Assembly: GCA_020099315.1 (NCBI GenBank) | Contig: CP083650.1 | Location: forward strand, 868,001-932,000 | Direction: 5' to 3' | DNA from: Citrobacter europaeus | GTDB lineage: Bacteria > Pseudomonadota > Gammaproteobacteria > Enterobacterales > Enterobacteriaceae | DNA: 64,000 nucleotides | Shown: positions 23,900 to 32,224 of the stretch, piece after piece | Position numbering within the stretch: the stretch's first letter is position 1 | Layout of the letters: each line of letters opens with the position of its first letter | Made by a program: the position numbers and the translations under genes | The notes under the pieces: model-generated | Database searches by the model: none | What the model was told of the DNA's origin: nothing | The model's input: only the letters and a program-made list of their open reading frames with translations

Positions 23900-24765
23900 T
23901 GAATACCCTGGCTCTGTATGCCCAATCTCAGGCGCTGGCCTCTTCTTCACAGAAGACGGCGGTGGCTGAAAATAACGTCGGCGCTACGGCGCAAAGCACC
24001 AATTTGGGAGACAGCAGTTCTTCTGCCGCGTCGTCAACCACGGATACCAGTGACAGCAGCAGCACCCCGACAACCACAACATCTACTGAAACGTCGGCGG
24101 TCGACACGTTTCTGACGCTGTTTGTGGCTGAAATTGAAAACCAGGACCCGACCGATCCCACCGATCCTACGGCCTATATCGATCAGCTCTCCTCAATGGC
24201 GCAGGTTGCCATGATGGAAGAGATGAGCGTCCAGGCCAACACCAACGCCGTACTGATGAGCAACATTCAGGTGATGGCGCTGGGGAATATGGTCGGCGAC
24301 GACATCATGGTGCAAACCACCTCGCTGGATATCGAAGACAACAGCCAGGAGATCCAGGGGCGCGTCACGCTGGATGACAGTTGTACCGATGTGGATCTGC
24401 ACTTTACCGATGAAGCGGGTGACGACTACACCGTGTCGCTGATCCCGGAAGGTGAAACCTCCGTTGGACCAGGCCAGGTGGATTTCGATATTAATCCTGC
24501 CGATTACGGCATCCCGCCGGGTGATTACAGCGTATCTGTGGTGACCAATACCGGAGAAGAGGAAGTGCCGATTGAGGTGACGGGTAAGGTGGAAGATGTG
24601 CGTATTCCGCTCGATGGCAGCACGCCGGTACTCAACGTTGACGGCGTTGGCGAAGTGCCATTCACCATGATCACCCAGTTTGGCGTACCGGACAGCACTG
24701 ATGACACCACGCCGCCTGATACTGATGACGGCAGCGACAACGCCGACAGCAATACGGTGCTCTGA
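23899..24765 (+). CDS. lfgD: Lateral flagellar hook scaffold LfgD (FlgD family)
   Basis: 288 residues, longer than polar FlgD (231). FlgD caps the growing hook. The core has the FlgD pattern: VDTFLTLFVAEIENQDPTDP and QLSSMAQVAMMEEM, followed by beta-rich domains. Two additions stand out: a Ser/Thr-rich stretch at about residues 35-67 and an acidic Asp/Thr-rich tail from about 270 to the end. The Gln of the usual LxxQDP motif is retained (NQDPTDP). Confidence 0.92.
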   Translation: MNTLALYAQSQALASSSQKTAVAENNVGATAQSTNLGDSSSSAASSTTDTSDSSSTPTTTTSTETSAVDTFLTLFVAEIENQDPTDPTDPTAYIDQLSSMAQVAMMEEMSVQANTNAVLMSNIQVMALGNMVGDDIMVQTTSLDIEDNSQEIQGRVTLDDSCTDVDLHFTDEAGDDYTVSLIPEGETSVGPGQVDFDINPADYGIPPGDYSVSVVTNTGEEEVPIEVTGKVEDVRIPLDGSTPVLNVDGVGEVPFTMITQFGVPDSTDDTTPPDTDDGSDNADSNTVL

Positions 24766-24791
24766 TTTAGTTTACATTACAGGAAGAAACA

Positions 24792-25994
24792 ATGAGTTAT
24801 GAAATTGCAGCGACGGGCCTGAACGCCGTCAACGAACAGCTTGATGGCATCAGTAACAACATCGCGAACTCCGGTACGGTCGGATATAAATCGATGACCA
24901 CTCAGTTCTCCGCCATGTACGCCGGAACGCAGGCGATGGGCGTGAGCGTGGCGGGTTCTGCACAAAGCATCTCCACCGGCGGCTCAATGGTTTCAACCGG
25001 TAATGCGCTGGATTTGGCTATCAATGATGATGGTTTTTTTGTTATGTGCGACAGCGCCGGGAACATCTCCTATACCCGCGCCGGTTCCTTCGTGACGGAC
25101 AAAAACGGCTATATCGTTAATGCCTCCGGCGATTACCTGCAGGGTTATCCGGTTGATGACAGCGGCACGCTGCAAACCGGTACCGTTACGGATATCCAGA
25201 TTAAAACCGGCAACATCCCGGCGCAGGCCACGGACAGCATGACCTTCACGGCAAACTTTGACGCCAGCGATGAAGCGATCGATCGCGCCAGCGTACCGTT
25301 TGACGCGAATAACAGCGATACCTACACCGACAGCTACACCACCACCGTGTATGACTCGCTGGGTAATGAGCATTCGGTTAGCCAGTACTTTACTAAAACC
25401 GGGGATAACACCTGGGAAGTGCAGTACACCTTTGATGGTGAAGCGCAAAGTGGCGTACCGCCGACCACGCTGACCTTCGATCCGAATACCGGTAAGCTGA
25501 CGGATCCCACCACGCCGCAAACCATTACCTTCACCACCGATGAAGCCGCACCGATTTCGATGACCATTGACTACTCTGACTGTACTCAGTACGGCTCTGA
25601 TTTCTCGGTCACCACCAACTCCGCGACTGGTTATGCCTCCGCGACGCAAAACGGCGTGCAGGTTGATGACGACGGAAAAGTTTACGCCACCTACAGCAAC
25701 GGCGAACGCATGCTGCAGGGGCAGGTGGTGCTGGCCACTTTCCCGGATGAGAACGGGCTGGAAGCGGTAAGCGGGACTGCCTGGGTGCAGACGGGCGAAT
25801 CCGGTACGCCGCTGATTGGCACGCCAGGCTCCGGCTCCTGCGGCACGCTCTCCTCCGGCATGCTCGAAAGCTCCAACGTGGATATTACCAACGAGCTGGT
25901 CAATCTCATGACCGCCCAGCGTAACTACCAGGCGAACACCAAGGTGATCTCCACCAGTACGCAGCTGGATCAGGCTCTCTTCCAGGCGATGTAA
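24792..25994 (+). CDS. lfgE: Lateral flagellar hook protein LfgE (FlgE family)
   Basis: 400 residues (FlgE 402). The N-terminus (LNAVNEQLDGISNNIANSGT) and C-terminus (SNVDITNELVNLMTAQRNYQ) are the conserved rod-hook-filament axial helices; the middle is beta-rich and exposed. It is the structural subunit of the hook. ATG 24792 follows AGGAAG. The protein is rich in Asp and Thr with almost no Cys. Its length should be controlled by LafE. Confidence 0.95.
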   Translation: MSYEIAATGLNAVNEQLDGISNNIANSGTVGYKSMTTQFSAMYAGTQAMGVSVAGSAQSISTGGSMVSTGNALDLAINDDGFFVMCDSAGNISYTRAGSFVTDKNGYIVNASGDYLQGYPVDDSGTLQTGTVTDIQIKTGNIPAQATDSMTFTANFDASDEAIDRASVPFDANNSDTYTDSYTTTVYDSLGNEHSVSQYFTKTGDNTWEVQYTFDGEAQSGVPPTTLTFDPNTGKLTDPTTPQTITFTTDEAAPISMTIDYSDCTQYGSDFSVTTNSATGYASATQNGVQVDDDGKVYATYSNGERMLQGQVVLATFPDENGLEAVSGTAWVQTGESGTPLIGTPGSGSCGTLSSGMLESSNVDITNELVNLMTAQRNYQANTKVISTSTQLDQALFQAM

Positions 25995-26003
25995 GGCTAA
26001 GAA

Positions 26004-26741
26004 ATGGATCGGTTGATTTATACCGCGTTGAGCGGCGCCACCCAGACGCTACTGGAGCAGCAGATTAGCGCCAATAACCTTGCCAACGTCAACACCAATG
26101 GTTTTCGTGCGGATATGGCGATGGCGAGCAATGACAAAGTGAAGGGCGGTGGCTTCGACACGCGTTTTATGGCGAAGGAAAGTCCCAGCGGCGTCAATGA
26201 CAGCACCGGCGTGGCGGAAAAAACCGAACGCCCGCTGGACGTCGCCATTCAGGGTACCGGCTATATCGCCGTGCAGGATAAAGCCGGAAACGAGGTCTAT
26301 ACCCGCAACGGCAATATTCAGCAGGACGATCAGGGGCAACTGACCATCGACGGTAACGTGGTGCTCGGGGATAACGGCCCGATTATTTTGCCGCCGAATG
26401 CGATTGCCTCTTTCGGCAGCGACGGCACGCTGTCAGTTACGCCCGACGACGGTGATGTTACCGCCACCATGGATATCGATCGTCTGAAGCTGGTGGATAT
26501 TCCGGTTGCTAATCTGGCGAAGAATAGCGAGGGGATGCTGGTGACAGTGGATGGCGTACCGGCGCAGCGCGATGAAAACATCAAAGTGAGCGGCGGCTTT
26601 CTGGAAGGCAGTAACGTGTCTGCGGTGAGCGAAATGATGTCGTCCATTGCGATGAACCGCCAGTTTGAAGCGCAAATCAAGATGATGAAAACGGCTGAAG
26701 ATCTCAGCGACTCCGGCAACAGGCTGCTACGCGGCTCCTGA
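26004..26741 (+). CDS. lfgF: Lateral flagellar rod protein LfgF (FlgF family)
   Basis: 245 residues (FlgF 251). It starts MDRLIYTALSGATQTLLEQQ and carries the NNLANVNTNGFRADMA box; the C-terminal EGSNVSAVSEMMSSIAMNRQ axial helix is intact. It is a proximal rod subunit joining FlgB/FlgC to FlgG. It lies nine bases after lfgE in the operon. Confidence 0.95.
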   Translation: MDRLIYTALSGATQTLLEQQISANNLANVNTNGFRADMAMASNDKVKGGGFDTRFMAKESPSGVNDSTGVAEKTERPLDVAIQGTGYIAVQDKAGNEVYTRNGNIQQDDQGQLTIDGNVVLGDNGPIILPPNAIASFGSDGTLSVTPDDGDVTATMDIDRLKLVDIPVANLAKNSEGMLVTVDGVPAQRDENIKVSGGFLEGSNVSAVSEMMSSIAMNRQFEAQIKMMKTAEDLSDSGNRLLRGS

Positions 26742-26771
26742 GTCGTTGCCTTTAATCAGGAATAAAGTTTT

Positions 26772-27557
26772 ATGAACGCAGCGTTATGGATCAGTAAAAC
26801 CGGCCTGTCGGCGCAGGATGCTGAGATGAGTGCGATTGCCAACAACATCGCTAACGTCAACACCACGGGCTTTAAGCGTGACCGCGTGATGTTCCAGGAT
26901 CTGTTTTATCAGACTCAGGAAGCGCCGGGCGCCATGCTCGATCAAAACAACATCATGCCGACCGGAATGCAGTTCGGTAGCGGTGTGCGCATTGTTGGAA
27001 CGCAAAAAACCTTCACCGAAGGGAATGTGGAAACCACCGACAACGCGATGAACGTCGCCATCATGGGGCAGGGGTTCTGGCAGGTGCAAAAGGCCAACGG
27101 GGATATTGCGTATACCCGTGACGGCAACATGCAGATTAACGCCGACGGTGTGCTAACCAACTCCGAAGGCTTACCCCTCCAACCGGAAATTGACGTGCCA
27201 TCCGGCGCAACTAACGTGGCATTTGGCGAAGACGGCACCGTGACGGCGATCCTTCCCGGCGATAGCGACCCGACCGAACTGGGGCAACTGACGCTGGTGA
27301 ACTTCGCTAACCCAGCGGGGCTTTCAGCCGAAGGCGACAACCTGTACCTGGAAACGGCAGCCAGCGGCCAACCGACGGAAGGTATCCCAGGGGAAGATGG
27401 CCTGGGAACATTGCAGGACAGCGCACTGGAAGGCTCAAACGTCGACATCGTCAATGAAATGGTGGCGATGATCACCGTACAGCGTGCCTATGAGATGAAC
27501 GCCAAAATGGTCTCCGCGGCAGACGACATGCTGCAGTTTATTAGTCAGACGCTGTAA
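26772..27557 (+). CDS. lfgG: Lateral flagellar distal rod protein LfgG (FlgG family)
   Basis: 261 residues (FlgG 260). NNIANVNTTGFKRDRVMFQD near the N-terminus and SNVDIVNEMVAMITVQRAYE near the C-terminus are diagnostic of FlgG. It builds the distal rod through the P and L rings. ATG 26772 follows CAGGAATAAAG. REP elements separate it from lfgH. Confidence 0.96.
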   Translation: MNAALWISKTGLSAQDAEMSAIANNIANVNTTGFKRDRVMFQDLFYQTQEAPGAMLDQNNIMPTGMQFGSGVRIVGTQKTFTEGNVETTDNAMNVAIMGQGFWQVQKANGDIAYTRDGNMQINADGVLTNSEGLPLQPEIDVPSGATNVAFGEDGTVTAILPGDSDPTELGQLTLVNFANPAGLSAEGDNLYLETAASGQPTEGIPGEDGLGTLQDSALEGSNVDIVNEMVAMITVQRAYEMNAKMVSAADDMLQFISQTL

Positions 27558-27573
27558 CGCAAGAACGTGATAT

Positions 27574-27649
27574 GCCGGGTGGCGCTACGCTTATCCGGCC
27601 AATAAGCAACACCCATTTGTAGGCCGGATAAGCGTAGCGCCATCCGGCA
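27574..27649. repeat. Pair of inverted REP elements (BIME) between lfgG and lfgH
   Basis: Two copies of the enterobacterial REP palindrome in opposite orientation: 27574-27600 (GCCGGGTGGCGCTACGCTTA...) and 27622-27649 (the reverse, ending CGCCATCCGGC). They lie inside what is otherwise one operon and may modulate mRNA stability or bind gyrase/IHF. Confidence 0.85.
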
Positions 27650-27664
27650 GAATATAGGCAGAAC

Positions 27665-28330
27665 GTGAAAAAATATCTCTGGCTGGTGGTCCTGCTTCCC
27701 CTGTTAAGCGGGTGCGAATCGCAGGCTATTCTGGTCAAAAAAAATGACGAATTCTTTGCTCCTCCCAAAACCGAGGCGCCGCCAACGGCGGATGGCCGTG
27801 CGGGTGGCGTGTTTGAAACAGGGTATAACTGGTCGCTGACGGCGGACCGCCGTGCCTATCGGGTGGGCGACATCCTGACCGTGATGTTGGAAGAATCTAC
27901 CCAGTCGAGCAAACAGGCGAAAACCAATTTCGGTAAGAATAATACTGTCGATATCGGCGCACCGACTCTGTTTGGGCATACCAAAGATAACCTTTCCGCT
28001 TCCGTGGACGCCAATCGCGATTTCAACGGAACGGCGACCTCGCAGCAGCAAAACAGTTTGCGCGGCGAAATTACGGTGTCGGTACACTCGGTACAGTCGA
28101 ACGGCATTCTGGAAATTCGCGGCGAAAAATGGCTCACCCTCAATCAGGGGGATGAGTACATCCGCCTGAGCGGTCTGGTGCGTGCCGATGATATTCAAAA
28201 CGACAACTCCGTCTCATCGCAGCGCATTGCCGATGCGCGTATCTCCTATGCGGGCCGCGGTGCCTTGAGCGATGCCAATGCGGCGGGCTGGCTGACGCGT
28301 CTGTTTAACCATCCTCTCTTCCCGATCTAA
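27665..28330 (+). CDS. lfgH: Lateral flagellar L-ring lipoprotein LfgH (FlgH family)
   Basis: 221 residues from GTG 27665 (MKKYLWLVVLLPLLSGCES). The lipobox LLSGC is the signal peptidase II site. The conserved segment YRVGDILTVMLEESTQSSKQ, a beta-rich body, and a final GWLTRLFNHPLFPI match FlgH (232 in polar systems). It forms the outer-membrane L ring. The stop overlaps the first possible lfgI ATG by one base. Confidence 0.95.
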   Translation: MKKYLWLVVLLPLLSGCESQAILVKKNDEFFAPPKTEAPPTADGRAGGVFETGYNWSLTADRRAYRVGDILTVMLEESTQSSKQAKTNFGKNNTVDIGAPTLFGHTKDNLSASVDANRDFNGTATSQQQNSLRGEITVSVHSVQSNGILEIRGEKWLTLNQGDEYIRLSGLVRADDIQNDNSVSSQRIADARISYAGRGALSDANAAGWLTRLFNHPLFPI

Positions 28331-28344
28331 TGCAGGATTTTGAT

Positions 28345-29466
28345 ATGCAACACTTAAGCGGGCGCTGGATGAAGGCGTTAAACGGCATCGTTATCGCCCT
28401 GAGCCTGGCGCTGCCGGGCACCACGCAGGCGCAATCTCTGGAGTCGCTGGTCAACGTCCAGGGCGTCAGGGAAAACCAACTCGTCGGCTACAGCCTGGTG
28501 GTGGGGCTGGACGGAACCGGGGATAAAAACCAGGTCAAATTCACCAACCAAACCATTACCAACATGCTGCGCCAGTTTGGCGTACAGCTGCCGAGCAAAA
28601 TCGATCCGAAGGTGAAAAACGTCGCGGCGGTGGCGGTCAGCGCGACGCTGCCGCCAATGTATTCGCGCGGACAGACTATTGATGTCACGGTCTCCTCGAT
28701 CGGTGATGCCAAAAGCCTGCGCGGCGGCACGTTATTGCTCACTCAGCTACACGGCGCGGATGGGGAGGTTTATGCCCTCGCACAAGGGAGCGTGGTGGTC
28801 GGCGGGATGAACGCGACCGGGGCGAGCGGCTCCAGCGTGACCGTGAATACGCCCACTGCCGGGCTGATACCGAACGGTGCGTCGGTCGAACGTGAAATTC
28901 CCAGCGACTTCCAGATGGGTGACACCATTACGCTTAATCTGAAGCGTCCCTCCTTCAAAGATGCCAATAACATCGCGGCGGCAATTAACGCCTCGTTTGG
29001 CGGCATTGCCACGGCACAAAGCTCAACCAATGTCAGCGTCCGCGCGCCAACCAGCCCCGGGGCGCGCGTCGCCTTTATGTCTCAGTTAGACGACGTTCAG
29101 GTTCAGGCCGAGAAAGTACGCGCCCGCGTGGTGTTTAACTCGCGTACCGGCACGGTGGTGATGGGTGATGGCATTGCCCTGCACGCGGCGGCGGTATCGC
29201 ATGGCAGCCTGACGGTTTCCATCAATGAAAGCAGCAACGTCAGCCAGCCGAATGCCTTTGCCGGCGGTCGTACGGCGGTAACGCCGCAGAGCAATATTTC
29301 GGTGAATCATGCCCGACCGGGGATGATAACGCTGCCTGAATCCAGCAGCCTGAAGACGTTGGTTAATGCGCTCAACAGCCTGGGGGCCACGCCGGACGAC
29401 ATTATGTCCATTTTACAGGCCCTGCATGAAGCCGGGGCGCTGGATGCCGATCTGGAGGTAATTTAA
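28345..29466 (+). CDS. lfgI: Lateral flagellar P-ring protein LfgI (FlgI family)
   Basis: 373 residues from ATG 28345, which has AGGA seven bases upstream; ATG 28330 overlapping the lfgH stop is an alternative with no ribosome site. Signal peptide through about residue 30 (LPGTTQAQS). Mature protein starts with LESLVNVQGVRENQLVGYSL, the FlgI signature, and ends LNSLGATPDDIMSILQALHE. Periplasmic P ring around the rod, assembled with LfgA. Confidence 0.95.
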   Translation: MQHLSGRWMKALNGIVIALSLALPGTTQAQSLESLVNVQGVRENQLVGYSLVVGLDGTGDKNQVKFTNQTITNMLRQFGVQLPSKIDPKVKNVAAVAVSATLPPMYSRGQTIDVTVSSIGDAKSLRGGTLLLTQLHGADGEVYALAQGSVVVGGMNATGASGSSVTVNTPTAGLIPNGASVEREIPSDFQMGDTITLNLKRPSFKDANNIAAAINASFGGIATAQSSTNVSVRAPTSPGARVAFMSQLDDVQVQAEKVRARVVFNSRTGTVVMGDGIALHAAAVSHGSLTVSINESSNVSQPNAFAGGRTAVTPQSNISVNHARPGMITLPESSSLKTLVNALNSLGATPDDIMSILQALHEAGALDADLEVI

Positions 29467-29777
29467 TGGCCGACATCAAAGTGAATCATAGCGGGGGCAT
29501 TGACGGCAGCGATGCGTTAATGGGCCCGAAAATTAAAGATAACGATTTGCAGAAAGCCGCTCAGCAGTTTGAAGCCATTTTCTTACGCAACATGCTGAAA
29601 GAAATGCGTAAAACCAATGAGATCTTCGACTCCAAAGATAACCCGTTTAACAGCGATTCGGTGCGCATGATGCAGGGGTTTTACGACGATCAGCTATGCA
29701 ACAGCCTGGCCCAGCAGCACGGCATTGGGATTGCGGCGATGATCGTCAAACAGCTCTCCCCGCATCACAAAGGATAA
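29466..29777 (+). CDS. lfgJ: Lateral flagellar rod-capping protein LfgJ (FlgJ N-terminal domain only)
   Basis: 103 residues containing only the rod-scaffold domain of FlgJ: LQKAAQQFEAIFLRNMLKEM and a terminal GFYDDQLCNSLAQQHGIGIA. Polar FlgJ of gamma-proteobacteria (about 313 residues) carries an additional C-terminal peptidoglycan hydrolase, absent here. The lateral rod must therefore use another enzyme to cross the wall, or none. It overlaps lfgI by one base and ends the lfgB-J operon. Confidence 0.93.
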   Translation: MADIKVNHSGGIDGSDALMGPKIKDNDLQKAAQQFEAIFLRNMLKEMRKTNEIFDSKDNPFNSDSVRMMQGFYDDQLCNSLAQQHGIGIAAMIVKQLSPHHKG

Positions 29778-29793
29778 AGGTTGCGCGGCGGCT

Positions 29794-29820
29794 TAAGAAC
29801 TGCGGTTTTTTCGCCGCTTT
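29794..29820 (+). promoter_or_regulatory. Sigma-28-like (LafS) promoter of lfgKL-lafW, overlapping a hairpin
   Basis: TAAGAACT, 11 bases, GCCGCTTT: the spacing is that of sigma-28 promoters (TAAA-N15-GCCG). The same DNA holds GCGGCG and CGCCGC arms followed by TTTT, so it may also work as a terminator for the lfgB-J transcript. Predicted start about 55 bases before lfgK. Confidence 0.5.
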
Positions 29821-29875
29821 TAATCGGCAAGGTTGTTAACGACAGACCGGGGAACTGACCGGCGAGGACTCTTTG

Positions 29876-31252
29876 ATGGACATGATTAACATTGGCTACA
29901 GCGGCGCATCGACAGCGCAGGTTGAGCTTAACGTAACGGCGCAAAACACGGCCAACGCCATGACCGACGGTTACACCCGCCAGGTGGCCATTACCAGTAC
30001 CATAGGCGCCAGCTCCGGTTCTGCGAACAGCGCGGGTAACGGTGTGCAGGTGGACAGTATTCGCCGGGTATCTAACCAGTATCAGGTGAACCAGGTCTGG
30101 TATGCCGCCAGCGATTACGGTTATTACAACACCCAGCAGGAGTATTTAACTCAGCTGGAAACCGTGCTCAGCGATGATAACAGCAGCCTGAGTGGCGGCT
30201 TTGACAACTTTTTTGCCGCCCTCAACGAAGCGACTACCAGCCCGGATGATTCCGCTCTGCGTGAGCAGGTGATCAGCGAGTCCGGGGCGCTGGCGCTGCG
30301 CGTGGATAACACCCTCGATTACATCGACTCGCAAAGCAGTGAGATAGTCAGCCAGGAACAGGCGATGGTGGCGCAGGTGAACACCCTGACCAGCGGCATT
30401 GCCAGCTATAACCAGCAAATCGCCGAAGCTGAAGCCAATGGCGATAACGCCTCTGCGCTGTACGACGCCCGCGACCAGATGGTGGAAGAACTGAGCGGCA
30501 TCATGGATGTCCAGGTCAATATTGATGATGAAGGCAACTATAACGTCACGCTGCAAAACGGTCAGCCGTTAGTCAGCGGGCAGGAGAGTTCCACCATCGA
30601 ACTGGATACCAACGCCGATGGCACGCAGAGCATGTCGCTGACGTTCGCCGGAACCACGTCATCCATGAACACCGATACCGGCGGCTCGCTGGGTGCGCTG
30701 TTTGATTATCAGAATGAAGTGCTGACGCCGCTGACGGGAACGATTAACAGCATGGCGGAGCAGTTTACCGATGCGGTGAACACCCAACTGGCGCAGGGCT
30801 ACGACCTGAACGGAAATCCCGGTGAACCGCTGTTTATCTATGATGAAAACTCATCGGATGGCCCGCTGGAGGTGAACCCTGATATCACCGCCGATGAGCT
30901 GGCATTTTCCAGCTCGCCGGACGAAAGCGGCAACAGCGATAACCTGCAGGCGCTGATCAACATCTCTACTGAACCGCTGGATATAGAGGGGCTAGGCAGC
31001 GTAACCGTGGGCGAAGCCTGTTCGTCGATCATCAGTAACATCGGTATTTACAGCCAGCAAAACCAGACGGAAGCGGAAGCAGCGGCGAACGTGTACTCCG
31101 AAGCGCAGAACCAGCAGAGCAGCGTTAGCGGCGTCAGCATGGATGAAGAAGCGGTGAACCTCATTACCTACCAGCAAATTTACGAGGCCAACCTCAAAGT
31201 TATCTCAACGGGCGCAGATATTTTCGACTCTGTGCTGGAAATGTGTAGCTAA
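29876..31252 (+). CDS. lfgK: Lateral flagellar hook-filament junction protein LfgK (FlgK/HAP1 family)
   Basis: 458 residues from ATG 29876 (MDMINIGYSGASTAQ), eight bases after GAGG; ATG 29882 is possible. N-terminal LNVTAQNTANAMTDGYTRQV and C-terminal EEAVNLITYQQIYEANLKVI are the axial helices of FlgK. The central domain is shorter than in polar FlgK (about 547). It is a late export substrate chaperoned by LfgN. First gene of lfgK-lfgL-lafW. Confidence 0.95.
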   Translation: MDMINIGYSGASTAQVELNVTAQNTANAMTDGYTRQVAITSTIGASSGSANSAGNGVQVDSIRRVSNQYQVNQVWYAASDYGYYNTQQEYLTQLETVLSDDNSSLSGGFDNFFAALNEATTSPDDSALREQVISESGALALRVDNTLDYIDSQSSEIVSQEQAMVAQVNTLTSGIASYNQQIAEAEANGDNASALYDARDQMVEELSGIMDVQVNIDDEGNYNVTLQNGQPLVSGQESSTIELDTNADGTQSMSLTFAGTTSSMNTDTGGSLGALFDYQNEVLTPLTGTINSMAEQFTDAVNTQLAQGYDLNGNPGEPLFIYDENSSDGPLEVNPDITADELAFSSSPDESGNSDNLQALINISTEPLDIEGLGSVTVGEACSSIISNIGIYSQQNQTEAEAAANVYSEAQNQQSSVSGVSMDEEAVNLITYQQIYEANLKVISTGADIFDSVLEMCS

Positions 31253-31269
31253 CCGGAAGAGGAATCAAT

Positions 31270-32199
31270 ATGCGAGTCACTACACAACAGTCCTATGTGT
31301 CCATGACGCAGAGTTTTAACGACCTTTCCAGCGATCTTTCCCACGTCGTCACGCAGATGGCGACGGGGAAAAGTATTCTGCTGCCGTCAGACGATCCTAT
31401 CGCTGCGACACGCATCACCCAGCTTAACCGCCAGCAATCGGCACTCGATCAGTATCAAACTAATATTGATTCCGCCTCAGCGGGGATGAGCCAGCAGGAG
31501 TCTATTCTGGATGGCGTCAATAACGATCTGTTAGCGATTCGTGACGATCTGCTGGAGGCCGCCAACGGCACCAATACCGCCGAGTCGTTGTCCAGCCTGG
31601 GGCAGGATATTCAGTCGATGACCGAAGCGATGGTCTCAGCGCTGAATTATCAGGATGAAGACGGTCACTATGTGTTTGGCGGGACGGTGAACGATCAACC
31701 ACCAATTGTCGCGGTGGATGAGGATGGCGACGGGGTGACCGACAGCTATACCTATCAGGGTAACGACGATCATCGCCAGACCACGGTGTCTAATGGCGTC
31801 GAGGTTGATACCAATGTTGCGGTCAGCGATTTCTTCGGCGACAGCCTCGACGTTCTGAACACCCTGACATCGCTGTCAAAAGAGTTGCAGGATCCGTCGG
31901 TGGACCCTGCCGATCCGCAGGTACAAAGCGATATTCAAAATGCCATCGATACGGTTGATGTGGCCTCTGACGCGCTCAACGCCTCTATCGCTACCATTGG
32001 TGAAACGCAGAATACGATGACCATGCTGAGCGGCGCTCAGACGGATATCACCACCTCCAACGATCAGTTGATCAGTCAACTTAGCGATCTGGATTATGGC
32101 CCAGCCTCCATTACCTTTACCGGTCTGGAAATGGCGATGGAAGCCACCTTAAAAACTTACTCCAAAGTGAGTGAGTTGAACCTTTTCAGTGTGATTTAA
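31270..32199 (+). CDS. lfgL: Lateral flagellar hook-filament junction protein LfgL (FlgL/HAP3 family)
   Basis: 309 residues (FlgL 317). The flagellin-like N-terminus (SLSHVVTQMATGK-type region with ILLPSDDPIAATRITQLNRQ) and C-terminus (FTGLEMAMEATLKTYSKVSE) bracket a variable middle. At residues 150-161 a DEDGDGVTDSYT loop has the DxDxDG spacing of calcium-binding loops. It lies 17 bases after lfgK. Confidence 0.94.
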   Translation: MRVTTQQSYVSMTQSFNDLSSDLSHVVTQMATGKSILLPSDDPIAATRITQLNRQQSALDQYQTNIDSASAGMSQQESILDGVNNDLLAIRDDLLEAANGTNTAESLSSLGQDIQSMTEAMVSALNYQDEDGHYVFGGTVNDQPPIVAVDEDGDGVTDSYTYQGNDDHRQTTVSNGVEVDTNVAVSDFFGDSLDVLNTLTSLSKELQDPSVDPADPQVQSDIQNAIDTVDVASDALNASIATIGETQNTMTMLSGAQTDITTSNDQLISQLSDLDYGPASITFTGLEMAMEATLKTYSKVSELNLFSVI

Positions 32200-32224
32200 C
32201 AGTTAGCAGTAGCTCAGGAATAGT

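Noticed and set aside
30146..30556. Open frame antisense to lfgK, and similar frames opposite lfgE, lfgG, lafB and proB
   Set aside because: All mirror real genes and lack ribosome sites or motifs.
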